A DNA stretch of 64,000 bases from Cerrena zonata. Taxonomy: Eukaryota > Basidiomycota > Agaricomycetes > Polyporales > Cerrenaceae. Positions 11,364-25,322 of the stretch are shown here, piece after piece. The stretch lies in the NCBI GenBank assembly GCA_038087015.1, contig JASBNA010000012.1:620001-684000 (forward strand), read 5' to 3'. The notes below the pieces were generated by a model that saw nothing but the letters and a program-made list of their open reading frames with translations, was not told the DNA's origin and did no database searches. Each line of letters begins with the position of its first letter. Position 1 is the stretch's first letter. The position numbers were made by a program, and so were the translations under genes.

Positions 11364-11950
11364 ACTAGAATATAACGCCCGTGGTCACCACAGTCATACG
11401 CAGCCCAAATGCAGCCTACGGCAAGCTGACGCTTGCCGAAAATAATTCTTAGAGGGCCTTTGGCCCTCTGGAAATAAATTATTTACTTTTCAAAGTATGA
11501 GCAATTTTAACGGATATAATATTTTGACAGATTGTATCATGATGTACACTTGGGCCGAAAATATTGGTTCCATCGCTCTCCCTTTGCCCGTGTTTGTTGA
11601 GGTCATATTACTTATCACCAAGTTTATTGAGTTATATACTATCAATACTACTTGTTTCTATCCTATAATTTCGCTTTTAAATGATGTAAAATACACTTGA
11701 GAGCTCACAGCTACAGTAGAGATTGCGCTTCTAATTTCCGCCCCCATTAATACATTGCCATCTCTACTGTCTTAGTTTCTACTGTATTTTACTTTATTTT
11801 GCAGCTTACTTAAGAGCGCCCGTCTGCATCACCACGCGCTTCGCGCAAGACAGCCATCTATACCAAATAGGGTGATGACCTAATAACTTTAGTGACATAA
11901 TCACCCGCTTGCCTTTTTCGGTACGTGTCTTTGCTTTAGATGTATAGATA
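11364..11950 (+). repeat. Hairpin-rich dispersed repeat, copy 1
   Basis: Non-coding segment repeated at 18679-19321 in the same orientation. Shared sequence starts abruptly at ACTAGAATATAACGCCCGTG and ends at TTTAGATGTATAGATA; flanks on both sides are unrelated. No terminal inverted repeats or convincing target-site duplication are visible. Internal perfect stems: GCAAGC/GCTTGC at 11421-11436, GAGGGCC/GGCCCTC at 11452-11468, ACAGTAGAGAT (11713-11723) with ATCTCTACTGT (11760-11770), and GGGTGAT/ATCACCC at 11870-11906. An outer TGTAAAATAC/GTATTTTAC pairing brackets the third stem. It carries no ORF of note, so it is a non-autonomous element (MITE, SINE or Helitron-like are all possible) or a structured RNA gene. 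It sits exactly between the two BTB copies. Confidence 0.75.
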
Positions 11951-12313
11951 ACCAATGAAGATCCTTTTTCTACCCGATGTTTATTGTTTGCTACAGTCTA
12001 CGTAAACATGGTCACCTACCTTTCTTCTAGATTTTTCGCATACCTGTAGTAGTGCAGGAAGCTGCTCGGTACTCGATGTTTTGGATTTGTCGAATCGATA
12101 AATAGCAATATCCGCCGTCTACTAACCAACAAGCAAGCAACTGTCATGATCTAAATGGAGAAAGTCAATAGCATGGTGGATGAGTTCTCGCAGAAACATA
12201 ATAAAGGTTACGGTACAAAGAGTCGATTCCCGACGTAGCTCATGTTTGTGTCCTGTTTGTACCAGGCGTCCTCCGAGTTTGGGATTGATCGATATTCTCT
12301 CGTTGTTGCCATC
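11951..12313. other. Intergenic, upstream of BTB pseudogene
   Basis: Flank between the repeat and the start of the decayed BTB copy. No features recognised. Confidence 0.35.
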
Positions 12314-13979
12314 ATGTCGTCCACTTCACTTATTGCCCAGTCACCCTTTGACGATAAAGAAGCCAGTATTGTCTTACGAACATGCGATAATATTGATTTC
12401 TATGTCTACAAAGAGATTCTCAAAGTCGCTTCACCATTCTTTCGAACACTTTCTCTCTCCCACAAGCACCACAAACTCGATCGTCCCCCGACCCCGCTAT
12501 ACATAACGAACTCAGCCCCGAAGGAATTCCAATTGTCCGTATTCCCGAGGATAGCGAAGTCTTCGATTATATCTTGCGTATATGCTATCCGCTTCATTCC
12601 CCCGAACGAATGCAATCTCTGCCGATTATCGGGAAGGGCCTAGCAGCTTCACTCAAATACGAAATCGACAGGGCAACGCAGTTCTTGAAAGAGGACCTCA
12701 GGCTTCTAGGAACCACCAACCCTATGTGGATGTACATGCACGCGTGCCAATTACATCTCGAGACCGAAGCACAGTCCGCTGCCCAATTGCTGCAGAAGAA
12801 GTATTACCCTGCAGGACACAGTGACCCGCCGTCGACAGATGCAGACTTCGCTCGGATTGCGACAGAGCTTTATAGTGATGACTGCGGGCAGTTGCCAGCC
12901 ATCGATCTCTATAGCTTGTTACGACACATCTGTTTCGGTGACGATCTACCCCTCTCTAGCATTTCTACAAAGCAAGAACCTCTAGATGAGCAGTATCACG
13001 ATCGAATGCTTGCTTTAGAGTTCCCCAAATCGATGGAAGATCTTCCTGCAGACGTCCTTGCTGCAATCCTGCGATGGTATCATGATCCCCACACACAAAG
13101 TCGTTCTTCGTCTCACGTCGGCCACGGCCATTCTATCACGTCTTGATGCAGGCAATTGCCCCACGCAAGATGGTATTCCTGTGGTATCGCTCACTCATCC
13201 TGCGCAAACGGTAGTCCGGTTATTCCAGGCTTGCTACTTTTCTTTCGACTCTACCACGACCAGCCACAGCGCAGACGATGATTGGTCTTTGTTTTCTGTA
13301 GCCCAGAGCTATGGAATGCAAGGCGTCGCTGACATATTAAAGTCGCGCTGGCTGTCTCATGCATATATGTCAAAGAGTCCTTTCTGTATATATCTGGTTG
13401 CAAGTTTGAATGGATGGGATGACGAAGCGTGGCACGCTGCTCGACTATTAATTTCAAATCCCGCATCCACTCCTATCTCTGTGACCTCTACTCCAGAGAT
13501 GAAGATAGCCGGAACCATAAAACACTACTTCGCTTTACTAAATCAATCATGACATAATCAAGTCGATACCGCTGATATGCAAACAGGGACAGTTTTCAAG
13601 CGGATATCTGCCGAAGAGTGGAAGGATCCTTCATATGCATACACACGTAGCATCTCGCCTATGGTGGCCTTTAGAGCCTTACAATGTCATTGTTTCATCA
13701 ACGCAACCACTGCTAGTGTTGTTGACCCTCCAATCATAATTGGAGGGATACTCGATTTCGCCACCCGTCCAGCAGAATTTGTTAGATTCATGGTGACTGA
13801 ATCTGAGACATACATTCAAAAACGGGAGGAAACGATCTTAGCCGTAAGTTTGAATTTTAGCACAGGCTCTCACAGTCCTAGTCTGACTTCATATGCATGA
13901 TTAGATGGGCACGGAGTCAACCTCGGAACACCTCTCACTTAGCAGTGATCAGGATCGCGCACTGCCGTCCTCGAATTAA
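12314..13979 (+). pseudogene. Decayed copy of the double-BTB gene
   Basis: Tandem paralogue of 9654-11268, recognisable end to end but with a broken frame. The start (MSSTSLIAQSPFDD) and first BTB segment are open up to FFRTL. The frame then shifts before DPAIHNELSPEG, roughly between 12445 and 12500, where the copy is also shorter. A second shift occurs near 13060-13075, between DLPADVL and QSCDGIMIPTH. An in-frame TGA lies near 13549, in the segment that reads SIHRVHQVEA in the intact copy. The terminal exon after a GTAAGT donor still continues into MGTESTS, ending at TAA 13977-13979. None of the breaks coincides with a plausible GT-AG intron in the intact copy. I treat it as a pseudogene; an assembly error could explain one break but hardly all three. 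Confidence 0.75.
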
Positions 13980-14466
13980 TGTTTTATTGCTTCGTTCTTT
14001 TGTGTTTTGACGGAAGGCTGGTCGCTGAACAGGGTCGGGACATATATTATCAACGATGATAGTAGCATACCCCCGCAGGGGTACCAGTAGTTACATCGAT
14101 ACTCAAATGGAAAGTTGACCTGAACCTCTATTCATTGCTCACTATTGTAGACGCTTCCTGCGTGAAAAAGACCACCAACCACTCAACTGGTAGTTCTCGT
14201 ATCTGACCATGTAACGGTCAGATGGAGAAACAGGTGGGACATACAAACGGTCAATGGCCATCCGCATATTTCAAATGAGGTAAAAGAATATTGGTATTTG
14301 AAGTATATGTTCCTTTGATGGCTCTAGTCTATGTAGCCGTGCATCATGGGCTCTACAATTCCTGTTAGAACATTCCCTAACGATTAATAGGCTGACTCAC
14401 AAATGCACTTTATGATATCGACATTGTCCTACAGTTTTGGGTTTCGGCACGAAGGTCGAGGCCAAC
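13980..14466. other. Intergenic
   Basis: Convergent region between the BTB pseudogene and the PQ-loop gene. No features seen beyond ordinary AT-rich sequence. Confidence 0.35.
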
Positions 14467-15636
14467 TTATACAACATCAGAAGTTCGTTGATTCGGCTCT
14501 GTATTGCTGTGAGTATTCGCTACCGCAACATGATTTTCGTGATGCTGCTCAGACATTGCGTTAGCTTGCGCTGCCGCTTCTCTCTTACGACGACGTCGGG
14601 CTAAAGGATTCAGGATTAAGGCGAGGAGAATCACTATACCATCCAAAACCTAATACGTGGAAGATACATGAATCGGGGAACCGAGTGGAAGAGAGGAAGT
14701 GGATACGTACCACGACAAGAGTGTAGGTCACACCGGCGATGACATCAAATTCGTCTTTAAATGCAAGTGATAGATCGTTGAAGAGACCACCGAGCAAGTC
14801 AACTAGCATAAACATGACAGAGATTCCGACCACTTCTCGATGTCTGTATATTTCATAATATTGGGGGCTAACATCAGTTATGATTATAAGCAACGATTTG
14901 GACGGGATGAGTATTATAACTTACAATAATGCACATGAGATGATGACTGAGCTGAAGATTCCGAAGAATTTCACGGCTTTCTCGTTTCCTGCGTTGAATG
15001 AAGGCTAGAAAGTTGTCAAGTTAACGAGTAGTACAACGAACGTACATAATGCAACACTCACGCGAACAGCATAGATCATGCCCGCTTCAAATCCAGCGAA
15101 CAAAGAAAGGATACCGAAATAGATTAAGATTGAAGCTATCGCCGATCTCTTGCGACCATAGTATTGGCACTGTCAAACGACCTTAGTCAGCAATGTCATT
15201 TCAGGATCGCACCAGCATCTTCACCTGCGCAAATGATACCAAGCACAGAGCACTAAACAGCTGTGGCTGAAGGATGAGCGGGATATTCAAGTCTTGAACA
15301 ACTACATAGACTCCAAGAAACGGACCCGATAGAGCCCATAGCAGTCTATCAAAACATGATGAGCCTGAGCAATGTTATCGGGTTAAAATCGGGGGCGACA
15401 TTACACCAAGCTGTGCGACAGGCCTTCAGTAGATTTATCTCGCCAGCTTTTCCAAATCTGAGGGATGATCTGGATTGTCCAACAGATCGTACCTAGAAAT
15501 ATCCAAAGTTAGTTTAGGACAAGCTCCATGATCGGTGCTTGACAGTGCTTGGCTGATGAACGCCGACTCGGAGTCAGGACCACGCTAACTCACCAATAGT
15601 GCCTAGGACATTTTCAGCAACAGCGTTTGCGGGCAT
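14467..15636 (-). CDS. PQ-loop repeat membrane protein
   Basis: Seven-helix type PQ-loop family protein, related to lysosomal/vacuolar cationic amino-acid exporters (Ypq/PQLC2) and cystinosin; predicted vacuolar or endomembrane transporter. Spliced exons on the minus strand begin MPANAVAENVLGTIG (15636-15594). The first PQ motif follows (TIQIIPQIWKSWRDKSTEG), then LLWALSGPFLGVYVVVQDLN. The second PQ region is YYEIYRHREVVGISVMFMLV, followed by DLLGGLFNDLSLAFKDEFD, a last helix (VLDGIVILLALILNPLA), a basic RRRRKRE tail and a polar C-terminus ending at TAA 14467-14469. About eight exons with introns of 50-60 nt; every exon inspected stays open. Substrate is not readable from the sequence. Confidence 0.8.
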
Positions 15637-16379
15637 ACTGACTGACTTGAGTTTCTACGACTAGGATCCCTTGGTCGCAGTGGTCAAGTAGCTTGTAGGC
15701 GAATGCTTGAGGTCCGAAAACACTGGAGATCCGTTTTGCAATAAGAACCCAGGCTGAAAACAGGCTATATAATTATGACACAAGATTCTCGTCAGTTCTC
15801 GTCATGAGTGAAATTGTTTTGAACCTTAGGAAAAAAATCCCTGGTATGACTCAGTACACGTGACATGATAATATGTTTTTGCGGTAGAACGCAGAAGTCT
15901 CAGAGACGTATGATAGCCGTCAGAGTAGGATGAGTTCTTACAGTAACTCGTGGCCATCATCAAGCCATCATCATCATTCACTGGGCCTTTCTCCATTCAG
16001 GTTGGTGAAAGAAACCCACATATCTGTTGTCCCCTTTGTATTATCCTCAATAAACGATCAAGAAGTTGCTAACTTTAGGCCTCAATCAACCAGTGGACAG
16101 ATGTATCTGATTGACTATATGTAAAACCCGTCAGCTTACCCCAGTGAGATCTACGACTTACATGATCAAAGACAAATTCAGGGTCTGCATTCCCTTCTCT
16201 GAATAGAGATTTGTTATACCAGATAATCGCCGGACGCCGTCGGTTGATACTTGGTTTCCCTCAATCAAAGTCAGCAGGTAAACACAGCACATGTATGACA
16301 TGTAGCGAAGACTGTATAAAAGAACCAGGACCACTCCCAGTTTCCAAACTTCTCACCAGAACCAACTTATCCACCTACT
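15637..16379. other. Divergent promoter region
   Basis: 743 bases between the divergently transcribed PQ-loop and aldehyde dehydrogenase genes; it must contain both promoters. A clear TATA box lies at its right end. A small open frame at 15930-16124 (His/Ser-rich) is not supported. Confidence 0.45.
16315..16322 (+). promoter_or_regulatory. TATA box of the aldehyde dehydrogenase gene
   Basis: TATAAAAG (16315-16322) lies about 65 bases upstream of the ATG at 16380, a normal spacing for a fungal core promoter with a short leader. Confidence 0.55.
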
Positions 16380-18240
<1,861 letters not shown>

Positions 18241-18678
18241 GGGATGAAGCAAATTTCAAATTGCATGCCACCGTGACAATGTGTCTACGATACTACAGTT
18301 TCGTGATACAAATAGAATATAATGCGTCCAAATTAAGTTCGATCGAAAGACATGATAAAGCCAGTGATTGCAAAAGAAAGAACACAACGATATTTCGTTC
18401 CTCATCGCTGACACATTCTAATCCTTGTGGAGAAGAAATCTATGTACACCCAGATCTTGTTACGCTTTCATAGCATCAACTCTGTCAGCACCAAAATTTC
18501 CGGCTCATACGATTGTTCTGGTGGAACCTGCGACAGGCTACTGGATATTATTTTACATAAATGCTACTGAGCCTCGTCGAAGTATTGGGAGGCATTCGTT
18601 ATTCAATCTTAAAAAATACATACACGTAATGCATAGTCCTAACAGGCTATAATGCACCATGCATTCATTTCAAATATC
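18241..18678. other. Intergenic, AT-rich
   Basis: 3' flank of the aldehyde dehydrogenase gene up to the second dispersed repeat. No gene supported. Confidence 0.35.
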
Positions 18679-19321
18679 ACTAGAATATAACGCCCGTGGT
18701 CACCACGGTCATACGCAGCCCAAACGCAGCCTACAGCAAGCTGACACTTGCTGAAAATAATTCATAGAGGGCCTTCGGCCCTCTGGAAATAAATCATTTA
18801 TTCTGAGTAGGGCACGGTGTGCCCTTGTATACTACATTCGTATTAATTCAATTATTCAATTTTTAAATTATGAGCAATTTGAATGGATATGGTATTTGAA
18901 TGGATTGGCTTATATATGCACTCTCAGGCCAAAAATATTTCTCCCTCTGCCCGTGCTTGTTGAGGTCATATTACTACTTAATAATCAAGTTTATTAAGTT
19001 ATATCATATTAATACTACTTATGTCTATCCTATAATTTCGCTTTCAAAAATCATCAACAATGTAAAATAGTAGAGATAGTGTTTCTAATTTCCGCCCCTA
19101 TTGATACATTAATATTGCTATCTCTACTATCTTAGTTTCTACTGTATTTTACTTTATTTTGTGACCTATTTAAGAGCGCCCGTCCGCATCACCCGCCCTC
19201 CGGGCCGCGCTTCGCGCAAGAGAGCCACTCCTACCAAATAGGGTGATGACCTAATAACTTTAGTGACATAATCACCCGCTTGCCTTTTTCGGTATGTGTC
19301 TTTGCTTTAGATGTATAGATA
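18679..19321 (+). repeat. Hairpin-rich dispersed repeat, copy 2
   Basis: Second copy of the element at 11364-11950, same strand, about 56 bases longer. Stems are kept: GAGGGCC/GGCCCTC at 18767-18783, GGGTGAT/ATCACCC at 19241-19277, and a 12-bp stem ATAGTAGAGATA (19067-19078) with TATCTCTACTAT (19119-19130). In that stem the C-G pair of copy 1 (11714/11769) is a T-A pair here (19068/19129), a compensatory change. This copy alone carries an extra GGGCAC/GTGCCC palindrome near 18810-18824 and a Cys-rich-looking GC block (CCGCCCTCCGGGCCGCGC) near 19190-19210. Ends match copy 1 to the base; flanks do not. Confidence 0.75.
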
Positions 19322-19512
19322 TTCGAATTTATTTGCACAAGAACACATGACATGGTAAGGATATTCAAGATCAATGATAGAAAAAAATGAAATAATGCAT
19401 CAATACGGTTTACGGACATGGGTATATATCTCTACCGAGATGGTTGTCCAGGAGCCAAGTACAATTCCAAAGAGAGAAGAGTCGAGTAGATCAAGGGATA
19501 GAAGTCATCACA
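19322..19512. other. Short spacer
   Basis: Flank between repeat copy 2 and the coiled-coil gene terminus. Probably the 3' UTR of that gene. Confidence 0.3.
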
Positions 19513-21282
19513 TCAAGACTGAAACGGAGATGGGAGGGTGCTCGGCGTGTTATCTGGAGAACTCTGAGCGTTCTTCTTAGTAAAACCATCGCCTAGAACG
19601 AGTCTGAACAAGCTGGGCTTCCTGAAAAGTCGGCCAGGTGTTTGAGGGTCAACAGCATTCGTCGAGATGTTGCGGAGAGGAGAGGATTGGTAAACAATCG
19701 ATTCTCCTCGACTGTGAGATGTCTCCTGGGACATAGTCACCAGGGTCGATGAAACGGATACCGAAGGTGTGCAGGGAGGGGCAGGAGATTTCATGTTCTC
19801 CTTGCCACCGAACGCCATCTTGACAGGCGTGTTAGGCATACAACCCTTCACGGTCTTCAGTTCCTTCTCTAACATTTCACAGTGGTCAACCTTCGCAGCG
19901 AATGCTTGTTCAATCGACTTCTTGCTGGCTTCCAGCATCCGGATTTCGTTGTTCACTGCCTCTAGCTTCTCTTCGAGCAGGTTGTTCTCTTGGCGAGCAA
20001 GCTCGAACGAGCTATCGTCGTGGACGCTCTTCCGACGTGTGTTGTGCAGCTCGCGGCGGGCATCTTTAACTTCGGCTTGAGCAGCATCGCGCTCCTGGGT
20101 GAGTGAGGCAACGCGATGTTGGACGGCAGACAGATCCTCGCGAGTAGCCTGAAGTGCATCAGATTCGTGTTGAAGCTGCTTCGTGAGTGCGGCCTCGCGA
20201 CACTTGGCGTCGGCCTTGACTAGTTCGAGTTCGCGCTTCTTGGTGATGAGCATAGCTGTAGACTCCTCCAGAGCAGCGTTGCAAGTAGCCAGTTTGTCGT
20301 TCGTAGCAGCGAGTGAGGTATCTAGGCTCTTGACTTCCTCTTCGAGATTGGTCTCAGACTCCAGCAGGAGGTCGCGTTCGATTTCAGCAGCGAGCAGGTC
20401 ATTGGAGAGTTCGTCTTGAGCATGGGCATGAGTGTTAGCTAGGGCTTGGATCTCGTTACATTTCCTCTCCAGCTGTTCACGGACCTCGACAAGCTGAGAA
20501 TCATTCGCGCGAAGCAGGTCGTCCTTCTCCTTCAACTGGGCAAGTAGTTCGGCGATCCTCGTGCTCGCAAGATATGCTGAAGTCTGGTGGTCTGCGCTGA
20601 CAGCTCTCTCGTGCTCTAGCTTGTCGTTCAAGGTTTGGATGGTCGTCTGGGCCTCGTACAGTCCGGTCGATAGTGCCAAGTTCTCGCTCGTTAAGCTTCC
20701 GATTTGCGACAATGTGAGCATGTGAGCGGCTTGTTCTCTCTCTAACAGTGTCTTGTAAGCCGCAGATTGTATGGACGCTTCAGCATCGATCTCTTGCTGC
20801 AGGGCTAGTGAAGCGTAAGCGGCAAGCAGGTCAGCCTCAATCAACTCGAGTTTGGCCGTAGTAGTGCTAAGTAAAGCAAGGGAGGCAGAGTGGGTAGAGC
20901 ACAGAGATTGATGAGAGACTTGTTCTTCGGCGAGGGCGATCTGAGTGGTGCGTAGCGTGGCGAAGTAGTGTTCAGATTCCTCCTGGAGTCGAAGAGAGTA
21001 TGCGACGAGGTCTTGGATTGTCTTCTCTTGTTCTTGACGATGAATGTGTTGACGTTGGAGCAATGTAGATTGGACCTTGCTATGGAATTCTGCCTTCTGT
21101 TTGGCCAAGGGGAGTTGGAATAAGGCTCGAAGTCCGGCGTCATGGATGGAGGTATACGTGAGTGAAGCGTTCTATGAAGCGTCAGTAAAGCATAGAGGAT
21201 AAAGTATATCAAGACTTACGATAGAGGGATCATCGGTATCAAAGATATTGTTGCAGTTGAAGGTCATCTTGGTGGATAACAT
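19513..21282 (-). CDS. Long coiled-coil protein, unknown
   Basis: Two exons (21220-21282 and 19513-21171) give about 573 residues. From about residue 45 to 440 the protein is almost continuous heptad-type coiled coil, very rich in Glu, Gln, Ala and Leu (for example LEREQAAHMLTLSQIGSLTS, LERKCNEIQALANTHAHAQD). A low-complexity Ser/Thr/Pro C-terminus follows (CMPNTPVKMAFGGKENMKSP, then PSTLPSPFQS), with several TP/SP sites. No motor, ATPase or membrane segment is present. The small first exon encodes MLSTKMTFNCNNIFDTDD; an alternative start at the next ATG (21267) is possible. The layout suits a cytoskeletal, spindle-pole or scaffold role, but composition alone does not establish one. Antisense frames in this region are shadows. 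Confidence 0.75.
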
Positions 21283-22588
21283 CGTGTTGCGTTCGGGTGG
21301 GGTTGGTTGAGTGGTAACGATGGTGGTAGAAGTAGTTCAAGTTGCGGAGGAGACAAGCCGCAGAATTTGCAGAGCGATAAGTACCTCTCTGACTGTCAGC
21401 CTCGGCGCCCCAGCAAAAGGCTGACTGACATTTCGATCTGGTCCAATGATGCAATCCGAAGCCGAGGAGAGGGTGACCGCTGTGTATAAGAATTCGGCGG
21501 GTTGTCGCAAACTGGCGAATTATTTCGTTAATCTGTGATATTATAAGCCTGAAGTGGCGGGAAAGACCTTAAACCTGTCTTATGATGTCGTCCGGAAATC
21601 GAGAGAAACCAAACGTTAATGCATGACAAGGAGATGTGTAATGAATGTGTTTGCAGGAGAGGGGCTCTCAGAGAATTGATGGGTAAAACTCACAGGGACA
21701 GTTAGGCATCCTATGCAATAAAACATGTATACCATACACGCTCAATGTACCATCGTTAGAAAGATTACTCCAACGGGATACATTTGACGCTACCATTTTT
21801 CGGAACAGGCTGAAGGCGCGATGACAGATATACACAGTTTTCTTGATGTAGTACGGTACGGTAGCGTTAGATATAATATACGAGTTGTGAAGCACAAGAT
21901 GACGGACTGAGTGGTATACTAGCAATCCCCAAGTCAGACCAAACTTCAAAGGTCCGAGTCGTCAGCGGCTTTGTATTTGTTCTTGTTTATCAAGAGCTTT
22001 AACTCCATCTCCATATTTAGAGATGAATATTTTCTATATCCAGCACAGCTCGACAAGTTCAGGGATAAGAGACTTCAAAAAGCCAGATACTAATAGACAC
22101 TAGATTATTCCACACATCGAGAAATATTAGTACCTGTGATTGTCAAAGTACTAGGTCGATGCTCACCCACCGGCATATCATGATAATTGGTCTCAGAATC
22201 CACTATAATCGATCACTCTAATCACCATTATTGTTCAAGAGGATTTTTCAGACGTCTAATATCAGCTAGAGGACATCCCCGCCAGTCGCCCCTCGAACTA
22301 TGCGCGTTATAGCTTTCCAAAAGCTTACTCCAATTACTGACAAAGTGGGAGAACAATTGGTGAAACCCTTCGGCCAGATAGACCAATAGAGCGGATGTCA
22401 AAATTAAATCACATAAAACCAAGAACTATGACAGTAAAGCAAGAGAGATGATTAGAGAATGATAGATACATTGTGAAATGAGCGGCGTGTATGTGTGGAG
22501 AGATAATGGATGACAATAACTAAAAATCTATAAATTATTCCCTAGTGTGCTCCGAATTAGCTTTATCCCATTTGTACCACGCTGCAGT
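21283..22588. other. Intergenic, 1.3 kb
   Basis: Upstream of the coiled-coil gene and downstream of the sterol acyltransferase. AT-rich, with only short unsupported frames. No repeat, RNA gene or known motif found. Confidence 0.4.
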
Positions 22589-24804
22589 TTAGTACGCGCA
22601 ATACGCCACACAGAGTAATGGGAACCCGGCGTATAAACCTAGCCAGAATACAACGTTCCCAAGGAGCTTATTCCGCTTGATCACAGGCATGCGTCCAACA
22701 GCAATTAACGGTATTTGAGCAATTTGCATCACGAAGAGATACATGCTATAAGAGATTCCGATCATTGATTGGAGTTTCGACACGACAGGCAAGCAGAAGT
22801 ACATACCGAATCTTCTTTGTGACAATGGCCATAACTAACTCATGGGCCGCCGCACTCAACAAAAAGGTAAAGAACATAGCGCTTTGTCGGGACAGTTTGT
22901 ACGAAGACATCGAGGAGGCGTAGACATGTCTGAGGAGGAAGGTGTGTACGGGCTTGTTCCATTTGCGGGAGAATTCGTCCCATGAAGTCGAGTTCCACCA
23001 GTCATCGTAGAATTTACGATCGGCGAAGCTATTGGGTCGGAGTCAGTCTAATTCTCGCGACTTTGCTAAGTGACTTACTATGAGAGTTCAGCAAATCCGT
23101 TGCAGATACATTCTGGGTTGGTCGAGATTAGCCTCATGTCACATATAGGGGTGGGAGGACTCACCGAAGATAATGAAAAATAATAAGAGATAGGCGACCA
23201 TGAATGGAAGGGCGAGATCCAATAGTGATTTGATGAAAGGCTGATCAGGTGAAGGTGTGAGGGGAAGGATGAAACTCTCTGTGACGGTATACAAGAGTGC
23301 GAAGGTTCCGAAGGTCGCAACGACTTTCTCAAAGACGTACAGAGGACGAATCCTGACCCAATTGGAAAACGTCAATTTTGGATTTGTCCATTTCAGTAGT
23401 ATGACGTACCGTTCTGTCCTCGGATATTCCAACTCATAGACCAATGTCGGGATCAGCATATACACAGCAAAGTTCTTCCATGTCACATTGTCCGGCCACC
23501 TCACATATTCCGGACCTGTACTAACTAACTCGGCCTCCATCTCACTAATCTCGAGTGCAAGTTCATGCACACGAGGGTCAGGGTGGTCGACAAGAGGATG
23601 CGGTCCTGGTTTGTGAACACTCGCAGAGGGAATGATAGAGTTTCCAGTAGTGTCAACCTTGTGATTCGAGTCACCGACCTGGAGCTTCCTCGAAGACATG
23701 TTCAGTCGTTGCCGGAGTTGAGCTGCGGACTTGACGTCGATGTAGCTTGTAGTGGATCCTTCGGGTACTGTGGGCGTTCCGATCGCTGGGGTGGAGTCCG
23801 CGCCGTGACTTGTGGTGCTGCTAGCATCGCCCTCGCTGGAAGTCTCACTTTTGTCCAGTTGGATACGATTCACTTTGGCATCGGCAACCGCCTTTTCCCA
23901 ACCACCGATAGCGGGGTCTTCGGTCAAACGACGAAGCTCGGAGAGTGAGGACTGGACCTGGGCATAGACAAAGGATAGATAGCCGTTTGTAGCCAAGTAC
24001 GAATGTATTTTCATCATCATGACCTGGGCGAATCGAGGTCAGACAGGAAACATTTAGCATTGGTCGAGGATGCGTACGAGGGAGTGTAATGTGAGGAATC
24101 CGGACTGGACCCATGGCCACTGTCTTTACTATGTATTAGAAGTACGGAACCCTCAAGATGAGGCGTAGACATACCGGTTGAATGTCCAGGTGACGGCAAT
24201 AGCCAAGAGGGTGGCCTGCCAGAGATGTTGTAGGACAACACCATACCAATAATATCGAATCCACCCCTTCTGAACAGCCTTGATGAACGGCACACAGAGT
24301 CCAGTACTGAGCACGAGCACTGCGTCACTAAGAGCTAGAGTAATAGCATGCCGCGAAAATAGGGTGGCGAAAGCAAATGGAAGGGGGGACCCTGTTTCTT
24401 CAATCCCGTGAAGATATGTCGAGACGGAGATGATGAACATGGAGATCCAGAAGAGCGCAAAGAAGCCCTACAGCGATTACGCTTAATTGACAGCAGCTGT
24501 ATTGAGGTAGCAAGCACGTACCTTGAATTCGTTCGTTTTGGATTCATCTGTCTCGAATGCAGACCTCCGGGGCGTAAATGCAATCATAGCCCTGAGTTTC
24601 TTGTTGGAGCTTGATCGGTAGGGCTTCGTGACGTATAGAGTACCATCCTTGGTCTCGTACCCTCCACTGGCTGTCCGTGTAGCGTGAGGTGTCTTGTCAT
24701 TGATAGCGTCCATGACGGCGTTCTTCATTTGTTCGCTGTAAGTGAAGGGTTGTTATCACAGTTAACATTAGATAGTGTATGACATACTCGTCAGTGGACC
24801 CCAT
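22589..24804 (-). CDS. Sterol O-acyltransferase (ARE1/ARE2-type, MBOAT)
   Basis: ER membrane enzyme that esterifies sterols (ergosterol) with acyl-CoA for storage in lipid droplets. Read on the minus strand: a soluble N-terminus starting MGSTDE; TM segments (FWISMFIISVSTYL and others); HSLVMMMKIHSYLATNGYLS, the conserved ACAT segment; a variable Ser/Thr-rich loop with HPDPRVHELALEISEMEAEL; WPDNVTWKNFAVYMLIPTLV with YELEYPRTE. The signature FYDDWWNSTSWDEFSRKWNK follows, then SAAAHELVMA with the presumed catalytic His, and a final helix ending CVAYCAY. The FYxDWWN and His motifs are intact. About nine exons. Start is the ATG at 24804; a longer upstream frame (to 25219) is not supported. Divergent from the RED-like gene, sharing about 520 bases of promoter. 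Confidence 0.88.
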
Positions 24805-25322
24805 GGTTCTCTGAATTGAGGGATTCTAGATAGCGGCGGATATGTGGTAGGTTGTAATGATCGCGAGTGTGTCGGGTAGAGGTGAAATAGTTTATAAGTG
24901 AAAACCAAGAGTTACGAAGCCAGTTCTGAGTCAGGGTATCTAGTAAGAAAGCAAAAAGGGGTAAGGTGAGTGAGTAGTAATTATCAAAGTCGGATAACTG
25001 TGCAAACAGTGCAGAGACGCGCATAAGACGCGTTCGGATCGTGTCATTCCGGCTGACGTCATCCGCTCCCCTCGATTCCGCTTTGAAGAATGGTGTATAT
25101 TCAAGGGTGGTGGATGTAAGAGAATACGTAGAAGTGTTTTCTCTGTTCTCGTTCCAAATTTCATCCTTCGAAAACACTATTTGAATAAGCAATGGTGGAT
25201 GAACAACGACACCTGCCATATCTGGACAGCTTAAGTAATTGAACTGAACTGATAATGGGCGCTCAAGCTACATACACCTGTGCTAACTTACTTTTACTGG
25301 TCACGGTAGTGTCGCTGGACCG
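24805..25322. promoter_or_regulatory. Shared divergent promoter (acyltransferase / RED-like)
   Basis: 518 bases between the start codons of two divergently transcribed genes. It must hold both core promoters. An open minus-strand frame runs through it but lacks any recognisable feature. Confidence 0.45.

Noticed and set aside
24791..25219. Minus-strand 142-codon frame upstream of the acyltransferase
   Set aside because: No recognisable motif, covers the shared promoter region, and the acyltransferase already has a good start at 24804.
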